Assembly: GCF_900185715.1 (NCBI RefSeq)
Contig: NZ_FYAS01000009.1
Location: 62,001-126,000, forward strand
Direction of reading: 5' to 3'
Source: Allobosea sp. CS1GBMeth4
GTDB lineage: Bacteria > Pseudomonadota > Alphaproteobacteria > Rhizobiales > Beijerinckiaceae
DNA: 64,000 nt
Part shown: in pieces, positions 1-9,190 of the stretch
Position numbering within the stretch: the stretch's first letter is position 1
Layout: every line of letters begins with the position of its first letter
Made by a program: the position numbers and the translations under genes
Notes under the pieces: model-generated
The model's input: only the letters and a program-made list of their open reading frames with translations
The model's database searches: none
What the model was told of the DNA's origin: nothing

Positions 1-416
1 TCTGCCTGCTGCTGCTCGCGGCGTTCGGGCTGTGCGCCGCGTCGATCGGACTTGGCTGGGTCGCATCCGGCTGGCATCTCGCCGCCGGGTTGACGGTGCT
101 CGCTGTCTGCTTCGGCTTGTTTGCGGCCGGCTGGATCGGCGGCGGGGATGCGAAGCTTGCGGCCGTGACGGCACTCTGGCTCGGCTTCGATCAGTTACTC
201 CCCTATTTCTTCATTGCCTCACTGGGCGGCGGGCTTCTGACCGTGCTGATCCTCAGGTTGCGCGCCGTGCCGCTGCCGGCGCTCGCGAGCGGATGGGGCT
301 GGGCGCGGCGCTTGCACGACACCAAGCAGGGCGTGCCCTACGGGATCGCGCTCGCTGCCGCCGCGCTCGTGATTCTTCCCGACACAGCGATATGGCGGGC
401 AGCCATCGGCATGTGA
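1..416 (+). CDS. cpaA: Prepilin peptidase CpaA/TadV, C-terminal part (5' end outside window)
   Basis: Open from the window edge in the frame beginning at base 3; about 137 residues are visible. CpaA cleaves and may methylate the Flp prepilin at the inner membrane. The visible part is strongly hydrophobic with several membrane segments and carries GGGDAKL near residue 46 of the fragment, the GxGD motif of aspartyl prepilin peptidases, which supplies the second catalytic aspartate. The first catalytic aspartate must lie upstream of the window. A 127-bp gap separates it from cpaB, so a promoter probably lies between. The family call rests on the GxGD motif plus the cpa genes that follow. Confidence 0.87.
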   Translation, partial: CLLLLAAFGLCAASIGLGWVASGWHLAAGLTVLAVCFGLFAAGWIGGGDAKLAAVTALWLGFDQLLPYFFIASLGGGLLTVLILRLRAVPLPALASGWGWARRLHDTKQGVPYGIALAAAALVILPDTAIWRAAIGM

Positions 417-427
417 GCGCCAGGTTC

Positions 428-484
428 CCGTTCCGGAACGGCCGATCCGCACAAAAAGATACCTCCGATTAACCATAAGTTGAC
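428..484 (+). promoter_or_regulatory. Candidate CtrA box and palindrome upstream of cpaB
   Basis: Bases 469-483 read TTAACCATAAGTTGA, matching the CtrA pattern TTAA-N7-TTAA except for one base in the second half; the first eight bases are the preferred TTAACCAT. A 14-bp palindrome, CCGTTCCGGAACGG, lies at 428-441. A TTGACA overlaps the box at 480-485 but I see no good -10. CtrA directly controls pilus genes in Caulobacter, so control of cpaB-tadC here is plausible but inferred. Confidence 0.45.
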
Positions 485-542
485 AATTCGAGAGCCACGA
501 TCCGGCTGAGGGTCGGCGCATGCCGGCCAAGGATCATGTGCC

Positions 543-1319
543 ATGAGTCCCGCCCGCATCATCATTCTCGCCGTCGCAGTGGTGGCAGGCCTCGCCGCCG
601 CCCTGCTGGTCGCCCGCCCGCCGAAGGTCACGACGCCGTCGGTGACCACATACGAGCCGGCGCCGACGGTCGAGGTGCTGGTCGCGGCCGCCGATGTCCC
701 GCTCGGCAACAAGCTCGCCGCCGGAGACCTCAAATGGCTGGCCTGGCCGCTCGCCAGCCTGCCCGCCGGCGTCATCCGCCGCCAGGACCTGCCGGAGGGC
801 GAGGGCGAGTTCGTCGGCCAGATCGCCCGCGCGCCGCTCTACGGCTCCGAGCCGATCCGCCGCGAGAAGCTGCTCAAGGCCGAATCCGGCTTCCTCTCGG
901 CGATCCTGCCGCAAGGCAAGCGCGCCGTCGCGATCACCACCGATAATCGCGGGGCCAGCACCGCCGGCGGCTTCATCCTGCCCAATGACCGTGTCGACGT
1001 GATCTACACCAGCCGCGACGACAGCAATTCCAAGGATGGTTCGCCCGCCGCCAGCGAGACCCTGATCGGCAATGTCCGCGTGCTGGCGATCGGCCAGAGC
1101 ATCCAGGAGAAGAACGGCGAGAAGGTCGTGGTCGGCGAGACCGCGACGCTCGAGCTCGATCCGAGACAGGTCGAGGCCGTGACGCTGGCGCAGAAGACCG
1201 GAACCCTCTCCCTGGCGCTGCGCAGCCTGCAGGACGCCGGCGACAAGAGCCCGCCCAGCGGGGACGGGGGCCTTACGCTCGTCCGCTACGGCGTCGTCAC
1301 CAAGACGGTGAAGCCATGA
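543..1319 (+). CDS. cpaB: Flp pilus assembly protein CpaB/RcpC
   Basis: The 258-residue protein has one N-terminal membrane segment at about residues 5-24, followed by a periplasmic SAF domain at about 43-105 (VEVLVAAADVPLGNKL...) and the RcpC-like region. CpaB is a periplasmic/outer-membrane-associated factor that helps the CpaC secretin assemble or gate. Its stop overlaps the cpaC start (ATGA at 1316-1319), which implies translational coupling. The length fits the family (roughly 250-300 residues). The start follows CCAAGGATC, a usable ribosome binding site. Confidence 0.9.
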   Translation: MSPARIIILAVAVVAGLAAALLVARPPKVTTPSVTTYEPAPTVEVLVAAADVPLGNKLAAGDLKWLAWPLASLPAGVIRRQDLPEGEGEFVGQIARAPLYGSEPIRREKLLKAESGFLSAILPQGKRAVAITTDNRGASTAGGFILPNDRVDVIYTSRDDSNSKDGSPAASETLIGNVRVLAIGQSIQEKNGEKVVVGETATLELDPRQVEAVTLAQKTGTLSLALRSLQDAGDKSPPSGDGGLTLVRYGVVTKTVKP

Positions 1320-2800
1320 CCCCGATCGCGACATCCGCCATGCGCCAGCCGCGCCGCCACCGTGCCTTGGCCCTGTCCCTGACGCTCCTGCCCATCATCG
1401 CCCTGCTCGGCGTCGCGCCGGTGCTGGCGCAGCAGAAGGGCGCCGCGCCGGTTCTCAATGTCGGCGCCAGCGAGCACGCGGTCTCGCGCCGGCTCGATCT
1501 CTCGATCGGGCGTTCGCTGATCGTCGAATTGCCGCGCGACGCCAAGGAGGTCTTCGTCGCCAATCCGAAGGTGGCGAACGCCGTGGTCCGCTCGGCCCGC
1601 AAGCTCTTCGTCATCGGCATGGCCGACGGCTCGACCTCCATGTTCGTGATGGACGCCGAGGGCCGGCAGATCACGGCGCTGGAGATCGAGGTCGGCCGCG
1701 ACCTCAACGTGCTGCGGCAGACGCTGCGCACGGCAATGCCGGGCGCCGACATCCAGGTCAAGCCGGCGGGGAATTCGATCCTGCTGGTCGGCAATGTCGC
1801 GAGCGCCTCCGAGGCGACGCAGGCCATGGACATCGCCAACGCCTTCGTCGGCATCTCCGGTGAGGGGCAGAACGCGACCAAGGGCGCGGTGATCAACTCG
1901 CTCACCATCCGCGGCCGTGATCAGGTCATGGTCAAGGTCACGGTTTCCGAAGTCGCCCGCAGGGCGATCAAGCAGCTCGGCATCAACTCGACGGGCGAGT
2001 GGAAGCTCGGCAAGTTCAGCATCACCCCGACCATCGACACGCCGTTCTCGCTGCAGCCGCAGCAGCTGGCCGCGACGGCGATCGGCGCCGGCATCGGCAA
2101 CTCGACCAACGTCACCATGCGGGCGCTCGAGCGCGCTGGCCTGTCGCGCGTGCTCGCCGAGCCGACCGTCACGGCAATCTCCGGCGAGAGCGCCAAGTTC
2201 ACCGCCGGCGGCGATATCCCGATCCCGAACGGCTACACCTGCGACAACACCAATCGCTGCGTCCTGAACATCACCTACAAGCCCGTCGGCGTGTCCCTGA
2301 ACTTCACGCCGATCGTGATGTCGGAGGGCAAGATCTCGATGCGCATCGCCACCGAGGTGACGGAACTCGACTTCGAAAACCAGCTTCGTCTCAACCCCAC
2401 CGAGACCACGGCGGTCAACGCTCCCGGCTTCCGGACGCGCAAATCCGACACCACCGTCGAGCTGCCCTCCGGCGGCACCCTCGCCACGGCGGGCCTGATC
2501 CAGCGGGTCTCGCGCCAGGCGATCAACGGCATGCCCGGGCTGATGAACATTCCGATCATCGGCACGCTGTTCCGCTCGCGCGACTACCAGCGCGAGGAGA
2601 CCGAGCTGATGATCGCCGTGACGCCCTACATCGTGAAGCCGGTCGGCCCGAACGGGCTGCAGCGGCCGGATGACGGTTTCGTCGAGGCGCACGACGCCCA
2701 GACGATCCTGATGGGGCGGCTGAACAAGATCTACGGATCGACCAGCGGCGGGCCGATTCCGCAGGCCTACAAGGGCCGCGTCGGCTTCATCGCCGATTGA
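1316..2800 (+). CDS. cpaC: Type II/IV secretin CpaC/RcpA
   Basis: This 494-residue protein is the outer-membrane secretin channel of the Tad pilus. A signal peptide covers about residues 1-38, ending near LAQQ. A short pilus/BON-like domain follows (about 45-190, including SILLVGNVASASEA), then the secretin domain at about 210-440. The C-terminal secretin region shows NIPIIGTLFRSRDYQREETE and ends the beta domain with MIAVTPYIVKP. The start overlaps the cpaB stop. A 19-bp gap precedes cpaD. The family assignment is firm from the secretin signature and gene order. Confidence 0.94.
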   Translation: MTPIATSAMRQPRRHRALALSLTLLPIIALLGVAPVLAQQKGAAPVLNVGASEHAVSRRLDLSIGRSLIVELPRDAKEVFVANPKVANAVVRSARKLFVIGMADGSTSMFVMDAEGRQITALEIEVGRDLNVLRQTLRTAMPGADIQVKPAGNSILLVGNVASASEATQAMDIANAFVGISGEGQNATKGAVINSLTIRGRDQVMVKVTVSEVARRAIKQLGINSTGEWKLGKFSITPTIDTPFSLQPQQLAATAIGAGIGNSTNVTMRALERAGLSRVLAEPTVTAISGESAKFTAGGDIPIPNGYTCDNTNRCVLNITYKPVGVSLNFTPIVMSEGKISMRIATEVTELDFENQLRLNPTETTAVNAPGFRTRKSDTTVELPSGGTLATAGLIQRVSRQAINGMPGLMNIPIIGTLFRSRDYQREETELMIAVTPYIVKPVGPNGLQRPDDGFVEAHDAQTILMGRLNKIYGSTSGGPIPQAYKGRVGFIAD

Positions 2801-2819
2801 GGACGGGGCTGCGAGAAGG

Positions 2820-3563
2820 ATGGCGATCGTGACCGTGACCAGCAAGCCCCACCGCGGCGGACAGGCGGCGCTGCCGGCCGCGCTCGCCGCCGCGCTCCTG
2901 CTCGGCGCCTGCGCCAGGGGCGACATCTCGACCTCGGGCATCCCGACCGATACCCGCGAGCGCCACCCGATCGTGCTGCGCGATGCGCCGCGCTCGCTCG
3001 ACGTCTTCGTCGGACGGGCCGGCGGCGCTCTCGACCCGCGTCAGACCGAGGACGTCGCCCGCTTCGGCGAGGATTACCGCCGCAGCGGCAGGGGCGGTCT
3101 CGTCGCCGAGGTGCCGACCGGCACCGGGCGCGACCTCGCCGCCCGCGACACGCTCGACGGTATCCGCCGTTCGCTCGCCCGCGCCGGCGTGTCACCCGGC
3201 TCGCTCTCGGTCAGGACCTACGCGGTCGCCGATCCCGGCCTCGCCTCGCCCATCCGCCTCACCTACGCCTCGCTGCAGGCTGGACTGCCGCATTCCTGCG
3301 GGCAATGGCCGGCCGATCTCGGCGTCTCCAGCTACAAGGGGGATGCGATGAACGAGCCCTATTGGAACCTCGGCTGCGCCAGCCAGGCCAATCTCGCGGC
3401 GCAGATCGCCGACCCGCTCGATCTTGTGCGGGCCCGCAGCGAAGGCCGGCTCGATACGCAAAAGCGCATGGAGGCGGTCAAGAAACTGCGCGAGGGCAAG
3501 GACCCCTCGACGCAATATCGCCAGGAGCAGACCAAGCTCAGCGACGCCGTCGGAGGCAAATGA
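2820..3563 (+). CDS. cpaD: Tad pilus lipoprotein CpaD
   Basis: The 247-residue lipoprotein has a basic N-terminus, a hydrophobic stretch and the lipobox LLGAC at about residues 27-31. It is expected to be anchored in the outer membrane and to assist the CpaC secretin. The body contains the CpaD features LPHSCGQWP and NLGCASQANLAAQIADP, the latter resembling the NFGCATQ.NLA block of the family. The last four bases overlap the cpaE start (ATGA at 3560-3563). The first codon comes 17 bases after the cpaC stop region, with GAGAAGGA as ribosome binding site. Confidence 0.9.
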   Translation: MAIVTVTSKPHRGGQAALPAALAAALLLGACARGDISTSGIPTDTRERHPIVLRDAPRSLDVFVGRAGGALDPRQTEDVARFGEDYRRSGRGGLVAEVPTGTGRDLAARDTLDGIRRSLARAGVSPGSLSVRTYAVADPGLASPIRLTYASLQAGLPHSCGQWPADLGVSSYKGDAMNEPYWNLGCASQANLAAQIADPLDLVRARSEGRLDTQKRMEAVKKLREGKDPSTQYRQEQTKLSDAVGGK

Positions 3564-4819
3564 TGGCGAGCACGCCGGAACTCGAGCCGGGCATGGCCAG
3601 CGAGGAGATCATCGCCCCGCTGCCGCGCATCACCTTGCAGGCCTTCTGCGAGACGCAGGAGGTCGCCGGCGTGATGCAGGCGGTGGCGGCCGACCGGCGC
3701 ATGGGCAAGGTCCAGGCCCGTGTCCAGATGGGCGGCCCCGCCGCCGCGGTCGAAGCCTTCCGGGCCGCGCCGACCCCGAACGTGATCGTGCTCGAAACCG
3801 TCAGCGACCCGCCGGCATTGATCGCCCATCTCGACGCGCTCGCCGAGAGCTGCGACCCCGGCACCAAGGTCGTCGTCATCGGCCATGTCAACGACATCCA
3901 GCTCTATCGCGAGCTGATTCGGCGCGGCGTCAGCGACTATCTCGTCGCCCCCTTCGGCATTCTCGATCTGCTGCGCACCTTGTCCGAGCTCTACGCCACG
4001 GCCGGCTCGGCGGCGCTCGGCCGCTCCATGGCGATCGTCGGCGCGAAGGGCGGCGTCGGCGCCTCGACGGTGGCGCACAACGTCGCCTGGGCCATCGCCC
4101 GCGACCTGCTCGCCTCGACGGTGATCGCCGATCTCGACATTCCCTTCGGCACCGCCGGGCTGGATTTCAACCAGGATCCGCCGCAGGGCATCGCCGATGC
4201 CGTCTTCGCGCCGGACCGGCTCGACGCCAACATGCTCGACCGGCTGCTCTCGCGCTGCAGCGACAATCTTGCTCTGCTCGCCGCGCCGGCGATGCTGGAC
4301 CGGACCATCGACCTCGGCGAGGAGGCGTTCGACCTCCTGTTCGACCTGTTGCGCGCCAGCGTGCCCTGCATCGTGCTCGACGTGCCGCATCTGTGGACCG
4401 GCTGGGCCAGGCGCGCTCTGATCGGCGCCGACGAGGTCGCGATCGTCGCCGCGCCCGAGCTCGCCTCGCTGCGCAACGCCAAGAATCTGGTGGATCTGCT
4501 GCGGGCGGCGCGCCCCAACGACGCCATCCCGCGCCTGATCCTGAACCAGGTCGGCCTGCCGAAGCGGCCGGAGATCGAGGCCGGCGAATTCGCCAAGGCG
4601 CTCGGCATCGAGGTGCTGAGCGCGATCCCGTTCGATGCCCAGCTCTTCGGGACCGCGGCCAATAACGGCCAGATGATCGCCGAGATCCAGTCCAGCGGCA
4701 AAGTGGCCGAAGCCTTCGGCCATATCGCGACGGTCCTCACCGGGCGTGGCGAACAGAAGCGCGCCAGGCGCAGCCTGTTCGAGCCGCTGGTGGCCAAGCT
4801 GATCCGTCGGAAGGCCTGA
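3560..4819 (+). CDS. cpaE: Pilus localisation ATPase-like protein CpaE/TadZ
   Basis: The 419-residue protein starts at tandem ATG codons (3560 and 3563) overlapping the cpaD stop. It has an N-terminal receiver-like domain (about 30-145; SDYLVAPFGILDLLRTL) without an obvious phospho-acceptor cluster, then a MinD/ParA-type domain (about 155-400). The P-loop is GAKGGVGASTVAHN: the lysine usually following the last glycine is replaced by alanine, as is common in CpaE/TadZ. These proteins mark the polar site for Tad assembly. Two bases separate it from cpaF. Confidence 0.92.
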   Translation: MMASTPELEPGMASEEIIAPLPRITLQAFCETQEVAGVMQAVAADRRMGKVQARVQMGGPAAAVEAFRAAPTPNVIVLETVSDPPALIAHLDALAESCDPGTKVVVIGHVNDIQLYRELIRRGVSDYLVAPFGILDLLRTLSELYATAGSAALGRSMAIVGAKGGVGASTVAHNVAWAIARDLLASTVIADLDIPFGTAGLDFNQDPPQGIADAVFAPDRLDANMLDRLLSRCSDNLALLAAPAMLDRTIDLGEEAFDLLFDLLRASVPCIVLDVPHLWTGWARRALIGADEVAIVAAPELASLRNAKNLVDLLRAARPNDAIPRLILNQVGLPKRPEIEAGEFAKALGIEVLSAIPFDAQLFGTAANNGQMIAEIQSSGKVAEAFGHIATVLTGRGEQKRARRSLFEPLVAKLIRRKA

Positions 4820-4821
4820 CG

Positions 4822-6264
4822 ATGTTCGGCAAGCGACAGGCGAACGCCCCGGCGCCGCTGAAAGGGCAGAGCGCCGCCCCGGCCGCAGCGCCGCGGCAGC
4901 CCGAGCTGCGCCCGGCCGCCGCCGAGGCGCGCCGGCCGGCGCCGCCGCCGCCGCCGGTCGAGGCGCCGAAGTCCGAAGACTACTACCAGATGAAGAGCAT
5001 GATCTTCGGTGCTCTCATCGAGGCGATCGATCTCTCGCAGCTCGCCAAGCTCGACGGCGAGTCGGCCCGCGAGGAAATCCGCGACATCATCAACGAGATC
5101 ATCTCGCTGAAGAACGTCGTGCTCTCGATCTCCGAGCAGGAAGAGCTGCTCGACGACATCTGCAACGACGTGCTCGGCTATGGACCGCTGGAGCCGCTGC
5201 TCGCCCGCGACGACATCGCCGACATCATGGTCAACGGCGCCGGCCGGACCTATATCGAGACCGGCGGCAAGATTCAGCTGACCAGTATCCGCTTCCGCGA
5301 CAACGCGCAGCTGATGAACATCTGCCAGCGCATCGTCAGCCAGGTCGGCCGCCGCGTCGACGAGGCCTCGCCGATCTGCGATGCCCGTCTCGCGGACGGC
5401 TCGCGCGTCAACGTCATCGCGCCGCCGCTCGCGATCGACGGGCCGGCGCTGACCATCCGCAAGTTCAAGAAGGACAAGCTGACGCTGGATCAGCTCGTGC
5501 GCTTCGGGGCGATCTCGCCGCCCGGCGCCGAAATTCTCAAGATCATCGGGCGGGTCCGCTGCAATGTCGTGATCTCGGGCGGGACCGGCTCGGGCAAGAC
5601 GACGCTGCTCAACTGCCTGACCAACTACATCGAGAACGACGAGCGGGTGATCACCTGCGAGGACGCGGCCGAGCTGCAGCTGCAGCAGCCGCATGTCGTA
5701 CGCCTCGAGACGCGGCCGCCCAATCTCGAGGGATCGGGCGCGGTGACGATGCGCGATCTCGTCAAGAACTGCCTGCGCATGCGCCCCGAGCGCATCATCG
5801 TCGGCGAGGTGCGCGGACCGGAGGCCTTCGACCTGCTGCAGGCGATGAACACCGGCCATGACGGCTCCATGGGCACGCTGCACGCCAACACGCCGCGCGA
5901 GTGCCTGAGCCGTATCGAATCGATGATCACCATGGGCGGCTTCAGCCTGCCGTCGAAGACGCTGCGCGAGATGATCTGCTCGTCGATCGACGTGATCATC
6001 CAGGCGCAGCGCATGCGCGACGGCTCGCGCCGCATCACCCACATCACCGAGGTGATGGGCATGGAGGGCGACGTCATCATCACCCAGGACCTGATGACCT
6101 ACGACGTGCTCGGCGAGGATCCGAACGGCCGCCTGATCGGCCGGCACCGTTCGACCGGCATCGGCCGGCCGCGCCTCTGGGAGCGCGCCCGCTATTTCGG
6201 CGACGAGCAGAGGCTCGCCGCGGCGCTCGACCAGCTCGAGGCCGAGAGCCAGGCCGACGCCTGA
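4822..6264 (+). CDS. cpaF: Tad pilus secretion ATPase CpaF/TadA
   Basis: This 480-residue hexameric ATPase powers Flp pilus extension and possibly retraction at the inner-membrane base. A proline/alanine-rich N-terminus (1-50) precedes the N-terminal domain. The core shows Walker A GGTGSGKTT at about 253-261, the acidic ITCEDAAELQL box around 277-288, and Walker B RPERIIVGEVRG at 321-332, followed by TLHANTPRECL. All key motifs are intact. It sits two bases after cpaE and 17 bases before tadB, consistent with one operon. Confidence 0.96.
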   Translation: MFGKRQANAPAPLKGQSAAPAAAPRQPELRPAAAEARRPAPPPPPVEAPKSEDYYQMKSMIFGALIEAIDLSQLAKLDGESAREEIRDIINEIISLKNVVLSISEQEELLDDICNDVLGYGPLEPLLARDDIADIMVNGAGRTYIETGGKIQLTSIRFRDNAQLMNICQRIVSQVGRRVDEASPICDARLADGSRVNVIAPPLAIDGPALTIRKFKKDKLTLDQLVRFGAISPPGAEILKIIGRVRCNVVISGGTGSGKTTLLNCLTNYIENDERVITCEDAAELQLQQPHVVRLETRPPNLEGSGAVTMRDLVKNCLRMRPERIIVGEVRGPEAFDLLQAMNTGHDGSMGTLHANTPRECLSRIESMITMGGFSLPSKTLREMICSSIDVIIQAQRMRDGSRRITHITEVMGMEGDVIITQDLMTYDVLGEDPNGRLIGRHRSTGIGRPRLWERARYFGDEQRLAAALDQLEAESQADA

Positions 6265-6281
6265 GCGGAAAAGGGCACGTC

Positions 6282-7262
6282 ATGGACTATGGCCAGATCG
6301 CTGCCGTCATCCTCGCCGCCGTCTCGGCGGGCGGCGTCGCCTATGCGCTGTTCTATCCGGCGCTGAGCGGCCAGGCGCGGGTCGAGCAGCGCCGCCGCGA
6401 GTTCGCCGCTCCGGCCGCAGTCCGCGCCGCGGCCGATCGCGAGGCGCAGAGCCAGGCCCGGCGCGGGCAGGTCGCGCAGAGCCTGAAGGATATCGAGAAT
6501 CGCGAGAAGGCGCGCCACAAGGTTACCATCGAAGGCCGGATCGAACAGGCCGGGCTGTCCTGGTCGCGCAAGCACTATTGGCTGCTCGGCGTCGCCCTCG
6601 CCACCGTCCTGGCCATCGTGCTCCTGATCACCTCGGGCAATTGGGTCCTGGTGCTGGTCGGCTTCCTCGTCGGCCTGCTCGGCCTGCCGCGCTGGTACCT
6701 GACCTACCTCGCCAAGAAGCGGATGCTGCGTTTCATCAACGAATTTCCGAACGCGCTCGACGTCATCGTGCGCGGCATCAAGTCGGGCCTGCCGCTGAAC
6801 GACTGCCTGCGGATCATCGCCAGCGAGGCCCAGGAGCCGGTCAAGACGGAGTTCCGGCTGATCATCGAAGCGCAGACGCTCGGCCTGTCGCTGACCGACG
6901 CCGCCACCAAGCTGTATGAGCGCATGCCTTGCACGGAGGCCAATTTCTTCGGCATCGTCCTGGCGATCCAGCAGAAGACCGGCGGCAATCTCGCCGAGAC
7001 CTTGGCCAACCTATCGCGCGTGATCCGCGAGCGCCGCAAGATGCGCGACAAGATCAAGGCCGTGTCGATGGAAGCCAAGGCGTCTGCTGCGATCATCGGC
7101 TCCTTGCCCCCGGCGGTCGCCGGCCTCGTTTATCTGACGAGCCCCGGCTATATGGACGCCCTCTTCTACACGAATGCCGGGCGTATCGCGTTGGCTGGCT
7201 GCGGCATCTGGATGATGATCGGCGTGCTGGTCATGCGCAAGATGATCAACTTCGAGATCTGA
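6282..7262 (+). CDS. tadB: Tad inner-membrane platform protein TadB
   Basis: The 326-residue protein carries an N-terminal membrane helix (about 5-27), a charged linker, two helices around 103-145, then a T2SS GspF-type domain (FINEFPNALDVIVRGIKSGL; EAQTLGLSLTDAATKL; TGGNLAETLANLS) and two C-terminal helices. TadB and TadC form the inner-membrane platform engaged by CpaF. I chose the ATG at 6282 because it follows GGAAAAGGG and gives the usual TadB length; a longer open frame runs back into cpaF but has no support. Confidence 0.93.
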   Translation: MDYGQIAAVILAAVSAGGVAYALFYPALSGQARVEQRRREFAAPAAVRAAADREAQSQARRGQVAQSLKDIENREKARHKVTIEGRIEQAGLSWSRKHYWLLGVALATVLAIVLLITSGNWVLVLVGFLVGLLGLPRWYLTYLAKKRMLRFINEFPNALDVIVRGIKSGLPLNDCLRIIASEAQEPVKTEFRLIIEAQTLGLSLTDAATKLYERMPCTEANFFGIVLAIQQKTGGNLAETLANLSRVIRERRKMRDKIKAVSMEAKASAAIIGSLPPAVAGLVYLTSPGYMDALFYTNAGRIALAGCGIWMMIGVLVMRKMINFEI

Positions 7263-7274
7263 GGAGCTTTCGCC

Positions 7275-8252
7275 ATGGTCGCGCTCCTGATCGACAGTCT
7301 CACGGATATGAGGGTCCTGCTTGCCCTGGTCGGCGGAGTGGCCGTGGCCGTCACGATCATGACCGTGGCGGCGCCCCTGCTCGAAGGCAACGTCCTGGGC
7401 AAGCGAATGAAATCAGTCGCCACCGAACGGGACAAGATTCGTGCCCGGGAGCGGGACCGGCTGGCGCGCCAAGTGGACAAGGTCTCGCTCCGCCAGGAAC
7501 CGAAGGCGTTCATGCGAACCATCGTCGAGCGTTTCAAGCTCGGCGACTGGCTGGGGACAGAGACCGCCAAGAAGCAGCTCACCATGGCGGGCTTCCGCGG
7601 TCAGCAGGCCGAGGTCGCCTTCCTGTTCTTCAGGCTGGTCACGCCGATCGGCCTCTTTTTATTCGCGTTGTTCTACGTGTTCGTGCTCAACGACCTCGGC
7701 CAGACGGCCATCGTGCGGGTCGGGATCGTGATCGGCGCCGCCTATCTCGGCATCAAGGCGCCGGAGATCTACCTTTCGAACGCGACGAGCAAGCGTCAGC
7801 TCTCGATGCGGCGGGCCTTCCCGGACGCGCTCGATCTGATGCTGATCTGCGTCGAATCGGGCATGTCGATCGAGCTGGCCTTCCGCAAGGTCTCGACCGA
7901 GATCGGCAGCCAGTCGGTTCCCCTCGCCGAGGAGTTCGCACTCTGCACCGCCGAGCTCTCCTATCTCTCCGAACGTCGGCAGGCTTATGAGAATCTCGCC
8001 GCGCGCACCGGTCTGGAATCGGTGAAGTCCGTCTGCACCGCGCTGATCCAGGCCGAGCGCTACGGCACGCCGCTGGGAACCGCCCTGCGCACGCTCGCGC
8101 AGGAAAGCCGCGACCAGCGGATGAACGAGGCCGAGAAGAAGGCCGCGGCCCTGCCGCCGAAGCTGACGGTGCCGATGATCCTGTTCTTCCTGCCGGTCCT
8201 GTTCGTGGTGATCATGACCCCGGCTGTCCTCAAGGTGTTCGCCACCATGTGA
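7275..8252 (+). CDS. tadC: Tad inner-membrane platform protein TadC
   Basis: At 325 residues this is the second GspF-family platform protein. It has an N-terminal membrane helix (about 14-36), a cytoplasmic region, two helices around 115-155, the GspF core (RRAFPDALDLMLICVESGMS; LIQAERYGTPLGTALRTLA) and a C-terminal helix ending near KVFATM. It lies 12 bases after tadB with GAGGAG as ribosome binding site. It is the last plus-strand Tad gene here; the next gene converges on it after 27 bases. Confidence 0.92.
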   Translation: MVALLIDSLTDMRVLLALVGGVAVAVTIMTVAAPLLEGNVLGKRMKSVATERDKIRARERDRLARQVDKVSLRQEPKAFMRTIVERFKLGDWLGTETAKKQLTMAGFRGQQAEVAFLFFRLVTPIGLFLFALFYVFVLNDLGQTAIVRVGIVIGAAYLGIKAPEIYLSNATSKRQLSMRRAFPDALDLMLICVESGMSIELAFRKVSTEIGSQSVPLAEEFALCTAELSYLSERRQAYENLAARTGLESVKSVCTALIQAERYGTPLGTALRTLAQESRDQRMNEAEKKAAALPPKLTVPMILFFLPVLFVVIMTPAVLKVFATM

Positions 8253-8279
8253 GGCGCCGGAGGGCTCCCGGCCGCCGTC

Positions 8280-9140
8280 TCAGCCGCTTGCCGGCTGAGC
8301 CCCACCCTGCGAGACTCCGGCCGCCGGCGCCGCGGCCCGCGCCGGCGGCTTGGCCTTGCCGCCGCGCAGCATGTCCCAGCTGTTCGGCTGGCTGACCGAG
8401 CGGCGCAGATAGGCGATCGTCGCCGAGGCCTCGGCCGGGCTCATGTCCTGGCGGGCGATCTGTTCGGCCTCCTGGAAGCGTCCCTGCAGCCCCAGCACCA
8501 GCACGAGGTTCTGGCGCACCCTGGCATCGCCGCCGGGAGCGGCCGCAGCCTCGCGCAGCACGCGTTCGGCCTCCGGCAGGTGCTTCGACAGCGCCAGCGA
8601 GAGGCCGAGATTCGACATCACCGTCGGCTCGTTCGGCGCCAGCTTCAGCGCGGTCGCGTAGATCTGCTGGGCGCGCTCGTGCTCGCCGAGCTGGTCGGCC
8701 ACGGTGCCCTGCGCCGAGAGGATGCGCCAGTCGGGCTTCTCCGGCAGATGGGCGCGGCCGAGCACCTCGTCCGCCTGCTTCAGCCGGCCATTGTCGGCCA
8801 GCGAGCGGCCATAGGCGCCGAGCAGTTCGCGGTCTTCGGTATGGACGAGCACGGCCCCCTGCAGCACGGCCAGCGCCTGCGCGTTCTTGTCGAGCGCCCG
8901 CAGTGCGCGGGCATAGAAGAAGGCGGCGTTGCGGTCCTTGGGATTGGCCTCGTAGCGCGGCGCCCACTGGGCTTCCTCGCTGCGCCATTGCGCTTCGGTG
9001 CGGGGCTGGCTCGGCCTCGAGCCGATCGAGCCGGTGACGTCGCCGGCGCCGCCGCGCAGCTGGCAGGCACCGAGTGCAAGGCAGAGGACGGAGGCCGCGG
9101 CGAAGTGGCCGAAGCGGGATGCGCGGGTGAGGGTGGACAT
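8280..9140 (-). CDS. tadD: TadD-like TPR lipoprotein
   Basis: The 286-residue protein has a signal sequence with lipobox LALGAC at about residues 21-26 and then tetratricopeptide-like repeats from about 65 to 230 (NAAFFYARALRALDKNAQAL; VMSNLGLSLALSKHLPEAE; NLVLVLGLQGRFQEAEQIAR). TadD homologues are outer-membrane TPR lipoproteins needed for Flp pilus assembly. The C-terminal 30 residues are alanine/proline rich and low in complexity. It is transcribed toward tadC, so it needs its own promoter; a CtrA-like box lies about 60 bases upstream. The symbol is by context and fold. Confidence 0.78.
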   Translation of the reverse strand: MSTLTRASRFGHFAAASVLCLALGACQLRGGAGDVTGSIGSRPSQPRTEAQWRSEEAQWAPRYEANPKDRNAAFFYARALRALDKNAQALAVLQGAVLVHTEDRELLGAYGRSLADNGRLKQADEVLGRAHLPEKPDWRILSAQGTVADQLGEHERAQQIYATALKLAPNEPTVMSNLGLSLALSKHLPEAERVLREAAAAPGGDARVRQNLVLVLGLQGRFQEAEQIARQDMSPAEASATIAYLRRSVSQPNSWDMLRGGKAKPPARAAAPAAGVSQGGAQPASG

Positions 9141-9190
9141 CGGCCGGAATGCCTCGCCGGGACGGGATCTGTTGCCTGTGGTGATAAAAC

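Noticed and set aside
1286..2941. Minus-strand open frame opposite cpaC
   Set aside because: Antisense to a conserved secretin and with shadow-frame composition; no ribosome binding site or domain.
3560..4819. Missing P-loop lysine in CpaE as a defect
   Set aside because: The altered P-loop (GGVGAST) is usual for the CpaE/TadZ family and needs no special explanation.
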